From: Kitasatospora sp. NBC_00240
GTDB taxonomy: Bacteria; Actinomycetota; Actinomycetes; Streptomycetales; Streptomycetaceae
Assembly (NCBI RefSeq): GCF_026342405.1
Contig: NZ_JAPEMU010000001.1
Coordinates: 5,642,001 to 5,706,000, forward strand
Length of the DNA: 64,000 nucleotides
Direction of reading: 5' to 3'
Part shown: positions 38,006 to 46,907 of the stretch, in pieces
Position numbering within the stretch: the first letter of the stretch is position 1
Layout: each line of letters begins with the position of its first letter
Translations under genes and position numbers: made by a program
Notes under the pieces: model-generated
Told to the model about the DNA's origin: nothing
Database searches by the model: none
The model's input: only the letters and a program-made list of their open reading frames with translations

Positions 38006-39487
38006 ATGTCCGCCACCACCGCCCCCGCCACCACCGCCCCCGCCTCCGACGAGCAGGTCACCTACCTGGAACTGTCCGAGGACGAGGGCAGCGGCAGCGC
38101 CCACAAGTTCTACGAGGTACGCCAGGCCGGCGCCGCACTGACCATCACCTACGGGCGGATCGGCGAGCCGGGCCAGGCCAGGACGACGGCCTACGCCACG
38201 CCCGAGAAGGCCGCCGCGGCCGCCGCCAAGAAGGTCGGCGAGAAGGTCCGCAAGGGGTACGCCCCGGCGCAGCGCGGGGTGCGGCAGAAGCGGGCGGTCA
38301 CCCGCCGGGCGATCACCAGTACCCGGTCGAGCGCCAGCCAGGCCCCCGTGCTGTGGCGGTTCAAGTCGGGCGCGGCCGCGTTCGGGATCTTCGTCGGCGA
38401 CGAGCACGCCTGGGTCGGCAACGAGTCCGGCGACGTCTGGACCCTCACCCACGACGGTGAGGTCACCGGCCGCTACGGGCTGCCGGACGGCGTGAAGTGC
38501 ATCGTCGCCGACGACCACTGGATCTACGCGGGCTGCGACGACGGCCGGGTCTACGACCTGGGCGGCAAGATCCCGCGGGTGGCGTACGAGATCGCCGCCG
38601 ACGTCGACATCTACTGGCTGGACATCCACGACGGCGTCCTCGGGGTCTCCGACGGCGCCGGCGGGATCACCACGGTCGATCACGAGGACGAGTTCCAGTG
38701 GCGGCGCAAGGGCGCCGGCGGCTCGGGCTGGATGGTCCGCTGCGACGAGGACGGCGTCTACCACGGGCACTCGCGCGGGGTGGGCCGCTACTCGACGCGC
38801 GGTGGCGAGGAGCTGTGGCAGGTCGACACCCAGGGCGCCGTGCTGTTCGGCTGGCAGGAGCCGGGCGAGGTCTTCGCCGGCACCTCCCGCGGCTGGGTGT
38901 ACCGGCTGCGCAAGGACGACGGCTCGACCGTCGCCCGCTACAAGTGCGACGCGGCGGTGTTCTCCTGCGCCACCTCGCCCGACGGGAAGTACGTCTTCGC
39001 GGGTGACAACCACTCCTCGGTGTACTGCTTCGCCGCCGACGGCACCCGGCTGTGGAAGCTCGGCACCGGCTGCGGATCGGCGTACAGCATGCAGTACCGC
39101 GACGGGCGGCTCTACCTGGTGACCACCGACGGATCGCTGGCCTGCCTGGACGCGAGCGAGGAGGCGGTGCGCGCGGCCGAGGGCGGTCGGCTGCCGCGGA
39201 CCGCGGACGTGAAGGCCGCCGGCTGGGAGCGGGTGGTGCCGGGCGTGGAGCTGGAGACCGTCAGCGCGGCCGCGGCCGGGGCGGGCGGCGGCGTGGAGGT
39301 CGAGTGCGTCCAGGAGGGCGCCCGGACCAGGATCCGGGTGGTCAGCGCGGGCTTCGACCCCGCCCGGCGGGTGCAGTTCCCCAAGGACATCCGGGTGCCC
39401 GGCGCCCGCTACCTGGTCGCCGAGGTGCTGGAGTCGGGTGACGGCGGCTTCTACCGGGCCCGCGGCGAGATCAGGCGCCTGCTCTGA
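38006..39487 (+). CDS. WGR-domain protein with C-terminal beta-propeller
   Basis: 493 residues. Residues about 15-95 form a WGR domain (YLELSEDEGSGSAHKFYEVRQAG, ITYGRIGEPGQ, KKVGEKVRKGY), a nucleic-acid-binding module found in PARPs and MolR-type proteins. The rest is a WD40/PQQ-like beta-propeller with repeated blades (WRFKSGAAAFGIFVGDEHAWVGNESGDVW, YAGCDDGRVYDLG, VFAGTSRGWVYRL, YVFAGDNHSSVYCF). GGGAGGGAC precedes the ATG. No catalytic domain. It converges with the next gene. Possibly a DNA-damage or nucleic-acid sensor scaffold; inference. Confidence 0.8.
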   Translation: MSATTAPATTAPASDEQVTYLELSEDEGSGSAHKFYEVRQAGAALTITYGRIGEPGQARTTAYATPEKAAAAAAKKVGEKVRKGYAPAQRGVRQKRAVTRRAITSTRSSASQAPVLWRFKSGAAAFGIFVGDEHAWVGNESGDVWTLTHDGEVTGRYGLPDGVKCIVADDHWIYAGCDDGRVYDLGGKIPRVAYEIAADVDIYWLDIHDGVLGVSDGAGGITTVDHEDEFQWRRKGAGGSGWMVRCDEDGVYHGHSRGVGRYSTRGGEELWQVDTQGAVLFGWQEPGEVFAGTSRGWVYRLRKDDGSTVARYKCDAAVFSCATSPDGKYVFAGDNHSSVYCFAADGTRLWKLGTGCGSAYSMQYRDGRLYLVTTDGSLACLDASEEAVRAAEGGRLPRTADVKAAGWERVVPGVELETVSAAAAGAGGGVEVECVQEGARTRIRVVSAGFDPARRVQFPKDIRVPGARYLVAEVLESGDGGFYRARGEIRRLL

Positions 39488-39530
39488 GCGGGCCCGGCCG
39501 GGCGCCGGCCCTCGGGCGGTGTGCCGGCGG

Positions 39531-42014
39531 TCAGTCCCCGTCCTGCGCGGCCGGGCCGAGACCCAGCACCGCCGCCGCCAGCTCGGCGGCGGTGGCGGGG
39601 CCGCGGCCCAGGAACCGGCGGGCCTGCGCCAGCGAGGGCATCGGGTTCTCCGCCCGCTCCTCGGCGGCCCGCTCCACCACGGTCGTCCCCGTCTCGGCCT
39701 CCAGCACCGGTGCGTAGCCGGCCGTCCGCAGCGCCGCCAGGGTCTCCTCCGGCGGCGCGGTGCTGATCAGCACGGTGGGAGCGATCCGCCGCAGGCCGAT
39801 CCGGGCCAGCGAGCGGACCTTGGACAGTTCCAGCACCAGTGCCTCGTCGTCCGAGCGGACGCAGCAGGCACTGCGCACCACCCGCATCCGGCCGTGGGTG
39901 CGGGCGGTGTCCCTGAGCAGGTACTCCAGCGCCTGCGGGAGCGGCAGTCCGCCCTCGGAGACCTCGGCCAGCCGGGCGGCCAGCTCCGTCGCGTCCGAGC
40001 CGGCGTCCAGCGCCCGGCGGACGGAGGCCGGGCCGATCCGCCACACCACGGCGTGGCCCTCGGACTCGCGGTCGGCGACCGCGGAGAGCAGCTCGGTGAG
40101 TTCGGGCGCGGCGGAGCCGGCGACCACGGCGGTCAGGTCGGCCTGGAAGCGGGCGGTGGTCCGCGGCGGCGGGACGAGATCGGCCAGCGCGGTGCGCAGG
40201 GCGTCGACCGCCGTACGCAGCGCCGGGTGCCGGGTCAGCCGGACACCGGTGCCCGGGACGGCCGGGAACCAGCGGTCGGCGCCGGCCCGGAGCAGGGCCA
40301 GTACCGCGTGGCCGACCGGGGTGAGCGCGCCGTGCGCGACCACGCCCAGCAGTTCGGCCTCGCGCAGGGTCGCGGCGGCCCGGCCCAGGGTGTCCGCCCC
40401 GGGCGCCGCCGTGCCCGCTCCACCCGCCGTGCCCGCCGTGCCCGTGAGCGCCCCGGCCGGGTCCGCGGTGTCGAGCAGGTCAGGCCTGAACCAGGCGGCC
40501 CCGGCCAGCAGTTCACCGAGCGCCCGGTCACCGGTGGCAGCCGCCGGGCCGATCCCGTACCCGTCGGGGAGCCGGGCCAGAGCCTCCAGCAGGGCGTGCC
40601 GCAGCGGCACGGCGGACCGGTCCTGCGGGGTGACCAGGGCGACCGGGACCTCCTCCGCGTCGCGCCGGTGGCCGAACACCTCGGGGGTGACGGCCCAGGT
40701 GGCGATCAGCGGCACCAGCCGGCCGGCCGGCGGGGCGACCAGCCATTCGTCGTACCGCGCGGTGGGCAGGATCCGGGCGGGCTGCGGCGGCGCGGGCCGG
40801 CGGCCGCGGGTCGGCGGCGGCGCGTCCCGGTGCGGGGCGACCAGGCCGGCGTTGGCCGCGAGGTCCAGCCACAGCCGGGCCTGCTCCTCGGACGAGCCGC
40901 TCGCCTTGGCCAGCCGCTTGGTGTCCCGTACGGCGACGCCGCCGGCCTTGCGGACGGACAGCGGCTGCGCGGCCGTCGACCGGAGCAGCAGTTCGACCCG
41001 GGAGGCGGTGACGGTGGCCGTGGCCTGCGCCTCGCCCGTCCAGCCGGCTGGCAGCGGCACGAGCGCCAGGACGGCCGGCGGCAGCGGGTCGTACGGCAGT
41101 GGTTCGGCCGGGTCGCGCAGCGCCAGGGCGACCTCGCGCGGCAGCTCGGCGATGTCCGGGCCGACCGGTACCAGCAGGCCGCGGTCGGCGAGCCAGTCGG
41201 CGCCGGGATCACCCGAACCGTCCGGCCGGAACAGGAACTTGCCGCCCGACCCGTAGTAGCCGCCGGTGTCGCTCACGAAGCAGTAGGTGTGCAGCCGGGG
41301 CGGACCGGCCGCCAGCGCCGCCAGCAGGGCGGCGGCCTGCGGCGGGGCGTCGGCGAGGGTGGCGCGCAGCCGTTCGGCGTCCCCCAGGTGCTCCTCGACC
41401 TGGCTTTGGGCCTGGTCCCGGTTGCGGCTCGGCGGCAGGCCGAGCTCGTCCGCGACCCGGGCGATCTCGGCCGCCCGGTAGGCCGAGGTCAGCAGGACGC
41501 CGGCCGGCCGGCCGAGCCCCCGCAGCTCGGGCACCCGCTCGTGCAGCAGCCCGGGCACGGTCAGCCGCTCGCCGTGCGGGGGCAGCAGCAGCGCGCGCCC
41601 GGCGAGCGCGTCCAGCTCGGTGGCCGCCCGCCCGCCCAGCGCGTCGAGCAGCAGGGAGCGCGGCACGGCCCGCTCGGCGGGATCGGCGCCCGAGCCGCCG
41701 CCGAGGCCTTGGCGGTAGGCGGCCTGCGTCCCGGCGAAACCGGACAGCCCGGCCGGGCCGGCGGCGCGCGGGGCGGGTCCGTGCAGCCGCTCGGCGAGCA
41801 CCGCGATCGCGGTCAGGACCTGGGTCTCGGCGGTGTTCAGCCCGGTCAGGGCGGTGGCGACGGACGCGTTCCCCAGCAGCTGTTCGGCGAGCCGGGCGGG
41901 GTCGTCCAGGCCGGCGGCGCCGGTCCACGGCAGCCGGCGCTGTTCGAGCAGTTCGGTCAGCTGCTCGGCGGTGCGGGTGGTCAGCCAGGTCATCAGGGCG
42001 TCGGCGCTGGTCAC
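39531..42014 (-). CDS. Helicase-associated (Helicase_C_3, XPB/Ssl2-like) domain protein
   Basis: 827 residues. No Walker A or DEAD-box is visible, so it is not a complete helicase. The N-terminal half is a series of winged-helix-like segments; the last 130 residues (GLPLPQALEYLLRDTARTHGRMRVV, VRSLARIGLRRIAPTVLIS, LRTAGYAPVLEAETGTTVV) match the conserved C-terminal domain found in XPB-related proteins. This type is common in actinobacteria, often near DNA-repair helicase genes. GTG start at 42014, just 181 bases from the divergent sirtuin gene. Function unknown; a DNA-binding or repair accessory role is plausible. Confidence 0.7.
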   Translation of the reverse strand: MTSADALMTWLTTRTAEQLTELLEQRRLPWTGAAGLDDPARLAEQLLGNASVATALTGLNTAETQVLTAIAVLAERLHGPAPRAAGPAGLSGFAGTQAAYRQGLGGGSGADPAERAVPRSLLLDALGGRAATELDALAGRALLLPPHGERLTVPGLLHERVPELRGLGRPAGVLLTSAYRAAEIARVADELGLPPSRNRDQAQSQVEEHLGDAERLRATLADAPPQAAALLAALAAGPPRLHTYCFVSDTGGYYGSGGKFLFRPDGSGDPGADWLADRGLLVPVGPDIAELPREVALALRDPAEPLPYDPLPPAVLALVPLPAGWTGEAQATATVTASRVELLLRSTAAQPLSVRKAGGVAVRDTKRLAKASGSSEEQARLWLDLAANAGLVAPHRDAPPPTRGRRPAPPQPARILPTARYDEWLVAPPAGRLVPLIATWAVTPEVFGHRRDAEEVPVALVTPQDRSAVPLRHALLEALARLPDGYGIGPAAATGDRALGELLAGAAWFRPDLLDTADPAGALTGTAGTAGGAGTAAPGADTLGRAAATLREAELLGVVAHGALTPVGHAVLALLRAGADRWFPAVPGTGVRLTRHPALRTAVDALRTALADLVPPPRTTARFQADLTAVVAGSAAPELTELLSAVADRESEGHAVVWRIGPASVRRALDAGSDATELAARLAEVSEGGLPLPQALEYLLRDTARTHGRMRVVRSACCVRSDDEALVLELSKVRSLARIGLRRIAPTVLISTAPPEETLAALRTAGYAPVLEAETGTTVVERAAEERAENPMPSLAQARRFLGRGPATAAELAAAVLGLGPAAQDGD

Positions 42015-42183
42015 AGGCCCCACGCTAGCGGACCGCGGGCGGGCGCCCCGGCGCGTTCGGAGGACTGGCCCCCAGGGTGTCCCACCCGGCCCCCTCGGGG
42101 GCTGGCGGGCTCGCGCCGGGGGCGCCCCGCAGGTCGGTGCGGACCGGCCGTTTACTCGGTGGCGGCCGCGCCCGCCGGGCCCG

Positions 42184-42189
42184 TACCGT
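42184..42189 (+). promoter_or_regulatory. -10 element for a leaderless sirtuin transcript
   Basis: TACCGT, exactly 6 bases before the ATG; no Shine-Dalgarno sequence. Same arrangement as murB and the DUF1801 gene. Confidence 0.45.
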
Positions 42190-42195
42190 CCGGGC

Positions 42196-42933
42196 ATGAA
42201 CGCGAAGCGTCCCCTGATCGCCGTCCTGACCGGTGCCGGTGTCTCCACCGACTCGGGCATCCCCGACTACCGGGGCCCGAACGGTGTCTGGCAGCGCGAC
42301 CCCGACGCCCAGCAACTCGTCACCATCGGCCCGTACCTGGCCGACCCGGACGTCCGCCGCCGGGCCTGGCTGATGCGCCGAGACGCCGGGGCCCTGGCGG
42401 CCGAGCCCAACGCCGGCCACCTCGCGCTGGCCGAGCTGGAGCGCTCCGGGCTGCCCGTCCGGATCCTCACCCAGAACGTGGACGGGCTGCACCTGCGGTC
42501 CGGCCTGCCGGCCCGCAAGGTGCTCGAACTGCACGGCACCGCACGGGAGGTGCAGTGCGTACGGTGCCGTACCCGCGGCCCGATGGGCGAGGTGCTGGAG
42601 CGGGTGGCGGCCGGCGAGCCCGACCCGCCGTGCGCGGCCTGCGGCGGCATCCTCAAGCCGGCGACGGTGATGTTCGGCGAGACCCTCGACCCGGTCGTGC
42701 TGGCCCAGGCCGAGACCATCGCCAAGGCCTGCGACCTGTTCGTCGCGGTCGGCAGCACCCTCCAGGTGTACCCGGCCGCCGGGCTGGTGCAGGTCGCGCT
42801 GGAGGGCGGCGCCCGGCTGGTCGTGATGAACGCCGAGCCGACCCCGTACGACCCGGTCGCCGACGAGGTGATCCGCGAACCGATCGGCACGGCCCTGCCC
42901 GCGCTGGTCCGGCGACTGCTGACGGAGGCCTGA
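42196..42933 (+). CDS. NAD-dependent protein deacylase (sirtuin)
   Basis: 245 residues, standard Sir2 length. NAD-binding motifs LTGAGVSTDSGIPDYRG and TQNVDGLH, catalytic His113 (LELHGTAREVQC), zinc site CVRC...CAAC, and VGSTLQVYPAAGL. Removes acyl groups from lysine using NAD; in streptomycetes acetyl-CoA synthetase is one known kind of substrate. Probably expressed from a leaderless message. It lies divergent from the helicase-associated protein gene. Confidence 0.92.
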   Translation: MNAKRPLIAVLTGAGVSTDSGIPDYRGPNGVWQRDPDAQQLVTIGPYLADPDVRRRAWLMRRDAGALAAEPNAGHLALAELERSGLPVRILTQNVDGLHLRSGLPARKVLELHGTAREVQCVRCRTRGPMGEVLERVAAGEPDPPCAACGGILKPATVMFGETLDPVVLAQAETIAKACDLFVAVGSTLQVYPAAGLVQVALEGGARLVVMNAEPTPYDPVADEVIREPIGTALPALVRRLLTEA

Positions 42934-43043
42934 GCGACGGCGGGCGTGGGGGCACCGGGTGCCGCGAGGTGCGGCTCCCGGTGCCAGGTCACGGATGTGC
43001 TTCCGGTGCGCGGACTGTGCCCCGGGTGTGCAGGATTCTGCGC

Positions 43044-43049
43044 TACGCT
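43044..43049 (+). promoter_or_regulatory. Candidate -10 of the motor/TerY-P operon
   Basis: TACGCT about 170 bases upstream of the first operon gene; the only good -10-like hexamer in the gap. No convincing -35 is seen. Confidence 0.3.
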
Positions 43050-43217
43050 GCCGCTGGAACAGGCCGGTCGGGTGCGGAGTATGACGCTGCGTCATCCTCG
43101 TGGGGGAGTTGTGCCCGGCTGTTGACCGCCGCCGGTGGACCGCCGCCCGCGTGCGTGGGCCGCTCCAGGGTTGGCAGGCCGCCGCATCCGCCGGTATCTC
43201 AGCGAAGGAGCACCGCC

Positions 43218-44636
43218 ATGGCTTCGGGCCATCTGCTCGACCGTGACACGATCGCCGGCGAGCTGCGCGAGCTGGCTTCCCGGCCGGGCCTGGCGACACG
43301 TCAGGGAGAGTTGCAGGAGCTCGGATCGGCGCTCTCCGGTCGCGGCGACGTCGACGCCTGGGCCGAACTCGACCTGACTCACGTCTTCGTCCGGCCGGAG
43401 AGTGTGCGGGCGGCGGTGGTGCCCCGCTCGGAGCACCGGGTCTGGTCGTTGATCGAGATCGCTCTGGGGACCTTGGTGTTCCTGCCGCTCCTGGTCACCT
43501 GGTCCGGCCTGATGCAGGCGACCAGCGCCTACCAGGCACTGATCGGCAGCGACGCGACCCAGGCGGGCCGCCCGTTCCTCCAGTTGTGGCAGTCCGGCTT
43601 CGAGGGCCGGCTCGCGGCCTGGGCCACCTTCGGCCATGTCGCCCTGTACGCGACCCTGTTCATCGCGGTGCTGCTCGCCCTCTCGGTCGTCCACGGCAGC
43701 CGCAAGGCCGGGGCGGACCGCCGGGAGGCGGCGGCGGCGCAGGAGGCCGAGAGCCTGCTCGCGGAGCTGGTGCCGCTGCTCACCCGGGCCCAGCTCGTCC
43801 TGCACGAGCGGCGCCGGGCCGCCCCGCAGCGCTTCGCCGCCGAACTCACCGGCGCGGCCCAGACCTTGGAGCGGCTGGGCAGTCAGGCCGTCGACACCCA
43901 GCGTGACCTCGGCGAGGCGGCCCGACTGGTCGAACAGTCGCTGGTCGCCGCCAAGGACCGACTGGCCGACGTCGGCGCGTCCGTCGACCCCCTGCAGCAG
44001 GCCGTCCGCAGGGTCGAGAAGGCGCTCAGGGACGGCGTGGGCCAGCTCTCGGACACCGTCCGCGACAGCGCGGGGCAGCTCTCCGTCACCGTTCGGGACG
44101 GCGCGGCCGCCACCGACAGCCTGGTCCACCGCAGCGGACAGCGCAGTACCGACGCCGCCGAGCTGGTCAAGCAGGCCACCGACCGGGTCGGCGCCGAACT
44201 CGCCCGGGCGGGCGACCGGGTGGAGGACGCTGTCCGGGACCTCGCGGTCGCCCAGCGCGGGTTCACGACGGGTGCCGAAACCGTCGCCGACGTCACCGGC
44301 CAGGTGCTGGAACGTCTCGTCGACACCGTCCGGCAGGTCGCGGAGCTGGCCGGGCAGGTGGCCACCGCCTCCGACGCCACGCTGGCGGCGGCCGACCGGG
44401 TCGACCGCACCGCGGCCCGGCTGGCCGCCGACGTGCTGGACGCCGTCGCCGCCCGGCAGCAGCCGGCCCCGGTACCCCTGGCGGGGGAGGGCCGGCCGGT
44501 CGTCCTCGCCAAGGAGGACCACGGCGTCGACCTGCCCGGCCCGGCCCGGCCCCGGCCCGGCCAGTTCTCGGACGAGCCCGCCCGCCGGTCGACGCTCGAA
44601 CTGGACGAGCTCCCCGTCCGGCAGGCCGGCCGGTGA
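43218..44636 (+). CDS. Two-TM protein with long cytoplasmic coiled-coil tail (motor stator-like)
   Basis: 472 residues. Residues 1-74 are cytoplasmic and charged. TM1 spans about 76-98 (SLIEIALGTLVFLPLLV...) and TM2 about 136-157, separated by a 38-residue external loop. From about 165 to 420 the protein is an Ala/Glu/Arg-rich helical coiled coil with repeats such as QLSDTVRDSAGQLSVTVRDG, recalling MCP signalling helices and the tail of ZorA. Followed by a 50-residue disordered end. AAGGAG lies 7 bases before the ATG. Its stop overlaps the start of the next gene (GTGA), so the pair is coupled. Homology to MotA/ZorA is not proven. Confidence 0.75.
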   Translation: MASGHLLDRDTIAGELRELASRPGLATRQGELQELGSALSGRGDVDAWAELDLTHVFVRPESVRAAVVPRSEHRVWSLIEIALGTLVFLPLLVTWSGLMQATSAYQALIGSDATQAGRPFLQLWQSGFEGRLAAWATFGHVALYATLFIAVLLALSVVHGSRKAGADRREAAAAQEAESLLAELVPLLTRAQLVLHERRRAAPQRFAAELTGAAQTLERLGSQAVDTQRDLGEAARLVEQSLVAAKDRLADVGASVDPLQQAVRRVEKALRDGVGQLSDTVRDSAGQLSVTVRDGAAATDSLVHRSGQRSTDAAELVKQATDRVGAELARAGDRVEDAVRDLAVAQRGFTTGAETVADVTGQVLERLVDTVRQVAELAGQVATASDATLAAADRVDRTAARLAADVLDAVAARQQPAPVPLAGEGRPVVLAKEDHGVDLPGPARPRPGQFSDEPARRSTLELDELPVRQAGR

Positions 44637-45157
44637 GCGGCCGGTTCCGCCGCCCCGCGGCGGGCTCCCGCACGCTGCACCTCGCGGGCTGGCTCTTCGC
44701 GGACATGCTCCTGGTGCTGGCCCTGATCGCGATGGGTGACCAGGGCGACCCGATCGCCGCCCAGCGGGCGGCGGCGAAGGCGGCCGGCCCGTCCCCGAGC
44801 CCGTCGGCCGGGCCCGCGTCCCCGTCCGCGAGCCCCAGCCCGGTCAGCACCGGCCCGCGCGGGGTGGAGCACGACCCGGTGACGGTCGACGTCGCGGGGG
44901 ACGGCGCCGACGCGGCCGGCCTGGCGGCCCAGATCCGCGCCGCGACCGACCGGTACGCCGGCCGGCAGGCCGCCGTGGTGCTCACCTTCGGCAGCAACCG
45001 GGACCCGGGGGCCGGCCAGGCCTACGCCCACACCGTCAACGGCCTGCTGGCGCAGGCCCGTCCGGAGATGTTCCAGGGCGCCACCACCCGGGACTTCATC
45101 TCGCTGGCGGACAACCCGAGGCACGCCTCGCTGGAGATCTACTTCTACACCCGCTGA
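44633..45157 (+). CDS. One-TM protein with MotB/TolR/ZorB-like Asp in the helix
   Basis: 174 residues. Short basic N-terminus, then a helix LAGWLFADMLLVLALIAMG with Asp24 where MotB, TolR, ExbD and ZorB carry their essential proton-binding Asp. Then a Pro/Ser-rich linker and a small extracytoplasmic domain (GVEHDPVTVDVAG to the end) that may be peptidoglycan- or ligand-binding; AAVVLTFGSNRDPGAGQAYAHTVNGLL recalls OmpA-like sequence only loosely. GTG start overlaps the stop of the previous gene by 4 bases. Likely a complex partner of the coiled-coil protein. Confidence 0.7.
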   Translation: MSGRFRRPAAGSRTLHLAGWLFADMLLVLALIAMGDQGDPIAAQRAAAKAAGPSPSPSAGPASPSASPSPVSTGPRGVEHDPVTVDVAGDGADAAGLAAQIRAATDRYAGRQAAVVLTFGSNRDPGAGQAYAHTVNGLLAQARPEMFQGATTRDFISLADNPRHASLEIYFYTR

Positions 45158-45201
45158 GCGGAATCGGCCGGCTCGCGCAGGGCCCTGACAAAGGAGACGC
45201 A

Positions 45202-45861
45202 GTGCAGATCCTCCCCTTCTACGTGATGTGCGACGAGTCGGGTTCGATGGACGCCAACATCGGCGACCTCAACGACGCGCTGGCCGAACTCCACCAGGAG
45301 ATCAGTACCAACCCGACGGTCTCGGACAAGACCCGCTTCGCGCTGATCGGCTTCTCCACCGAGGCCCACGAGCTGCAGCAGCTGGTCGAGCTGAGTGACA
45401 TCGAGGAGCTGCCCGCGTTGGCGGCCTCCGGGCTGACCTCCTTCGGGAAGGCCTTCGAGACGCTGCACCGGGCCATCGAGCGGGACGTACCGGCACTGAA
45501 GGCCGAGGGGCACGACGTCTTCCGGCCGGTGGTCTTCTTCCTCTCCGACGGCATCCCGACCGACACCGACTGGGAGCGGCCGTACCAGGAGCTGCTCGCC
45601 TCGAAGTTCCGCCCGCACATCATCGCGTTCGGGATCGGTGTGGCCCAGCGCGCGGTGATCGCGCAGGTGGCGACCTTCAAGGCGTTCATGGGGACGGAGG
45701 ACGGTGTCTCGGCGGCCGTGGCGCTCAAGGAGTTCGCGGCCAGCCTCACCCGCTCGATCGTCCGTTCCGTCAGCGGCGCGACCGCCGACGGAGTGGGGAT
45801 GAGCCTGCTCGTGGACGATCACGTGCCCGGGTTCACCAGCGTCTCGCTCGACAAGCTCTGA
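45202..45861 (+). CDS. TerY-type von Willebrand A domain protein
   Basis: 219 residues, a single vWA domain. MIDAS site DESGSM at Asp11, and LSDGIPTD further on. The short length and sequence are those of TerY-type vWA proteins, which occur with a PP2C phosphatase and a kinase (the TerY-P triad of tellurite-resistance-like systems). GTG start with AAGGAG 8 bases upstream. It is third in a five-gene operon whose first two members are membrane proteins. Confidence 0.88.
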   Translation: MQILPFYVMCDESGSMDANIGDLNDALAELHQEISTNPTVSDKTRFALIGFSTEAHELQQLVELSDIEELPALAASGLTSFGKAFETLHRAIERDVPALKAEGHDVFRPVVFFLSDGIPTDTDWERPYQELLASKFRPHIIAFGIGVAQRAVIAQVATFKAFMGTEDGVSAAVALKEFAASLTRSIVRSVSGATADGVGMSLLVDDHVPGFTSVSLDKL

Positions 45862-45875
45862 GCGGCGGGCACCCG

Positions 45876-46907
45876 ATGACCACGGAGTACTCCGCGCCGT
45901 ACGAATCCGTCTACGCACCGTCCGAGCCGGCGGTCCCGGTCCCGCCGCCCGCGGAGCCGGTGAGCCTGTTCAAGCCCGCCCGGGCCGTGCCGTCCGCCGC
46001 AGGCTGGGCGGACTCGGAGCTGAACCCCGGCCCCGCGCCGCACATCGGCCGCAAGGCCCCGGCCTACCCACCGGAGCCCGCCGGCCTCCCGTCGGCCTCC
46101 GCGCCCGACCTCTACGCCTCCCTGCTGCCGGACACGGTGCTCGACGGCGGCACCTTCGGCCGGGTCGTGGTCCGGGCGGCCTCCGTCCGCGGCGACTCGC
46201 ACCGGTACGCCGGCGAGTGCCGCCAGGACGCCCTGCTGGTGGCCGAGGTGGGTGAACTGGCGCTGCTCCTGGTCGCCGACGGCGTCGGCTCCCAGCCGCA
46301 CTCCCAGCGGGGTTCCAACGGGATCGGCCGGCTGCTCGCCAAGCAGATCCGGAACAAGGCGTCCGCACTGTCGGGCTACCTGGCCCGGGGCGACGAGACC
46401 AACTTCGCCGGCCTGGTGAACAACGCCGTGACGGAGGCCGCGGCCGAGCTCAAGCAGGAGGCGGAGAGGCAAGGGCTGCCGGCCGAGGCCTACTCCACCA
46501 CGATGCGGGCGCTCCTGGTGCCGCTCGACCCCGATGTCCGGGTCCGCGGGTTCGTGTCCGTGGGCGACGGCGGACTTCTCCGGCTCCGCGAGGGCGTCTG
46601 GACTCCGCTCGACCGGACCACCGACGCCCAGCCGGTGATCGACAGCGCCACGGACTGTCTGCCCGGGCCCTACCAGCACGCCCACGCCCGGCTGATCAGC
46701 GACGGCCGGCCGGCCGACGTGCTGGTGCTCTGCACCGACGGGTTCTCCCTCCCGCTCGCCGGTGAGGCCGAGATGAGGGAGCTCCTGGCAGGTCAGTGGG
46801 GTGGCAGACCCGTGCCCGGTCTGGCCGAGTTCCTCTGGCAGACCCAGGTCAGGGCCCGGAGCTACGACGACGATCGCACCGTCATCTGCCTGTGGGAGGG
46901 GCACTGA
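45876..46907 (+). CDS. PP2C-type protein phosphatase
   Basis: 343 residues. A Pro-rich N-terminal region of about 90 residues precedes a PP2C catalytic domain with the metal-binding motifs RQDALLV, VADGVGSQ, SVGDGGLL, CTDGFSLP and YDDDRT. Removes phosphate from Ser/Thr of partner proteins, presumably reversing the kinase encoded next. Starts 14 bases after the vWA gene; its TGA overlaps the ATG of the kinase gene (TGATG). Confidence 0.88.
   Translation: MTTEYSAPYESVYAPSEPAVPVPPPAEPVSLFKPARAVPSAAGWADSELNPGPAPHIGRKAPAYPPEPAGLPSASAPDLYASLLPDTVLDGGTFGRVVVRAASVRGDSHRYAGECRQDALLVAEVGELALLLVADGVGSQPHSQRGSNGIGRLLAKQIRNKASALSGYLARGDETNFAGLVNNAVTEAAAELKQEAERQGLPAEAYSTTMRALLVPLDPDVRVRGFVSVGDGGLLRLREGVWTPLDRTTDAQPVIDSATDCLPGPYQHAHARLISDGRPADVLVLCTDGFSLPLAGEAEMRELLAGQWGGRPVPGLAEFLWQTQVRARSYDDDRTVICLWEGH

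Noticed and set aside
39438..43217. Long plus-strand open frame reaching into the coiled-coil gene
   Set aside because: Opposite the helicase-associated protein and overlapping the sirtuin in another frame. Composition is repetitive Gln/Arg/Gly. Only the part from the ATG at 43218, with its Shine-Dalgarno sequence, is real.
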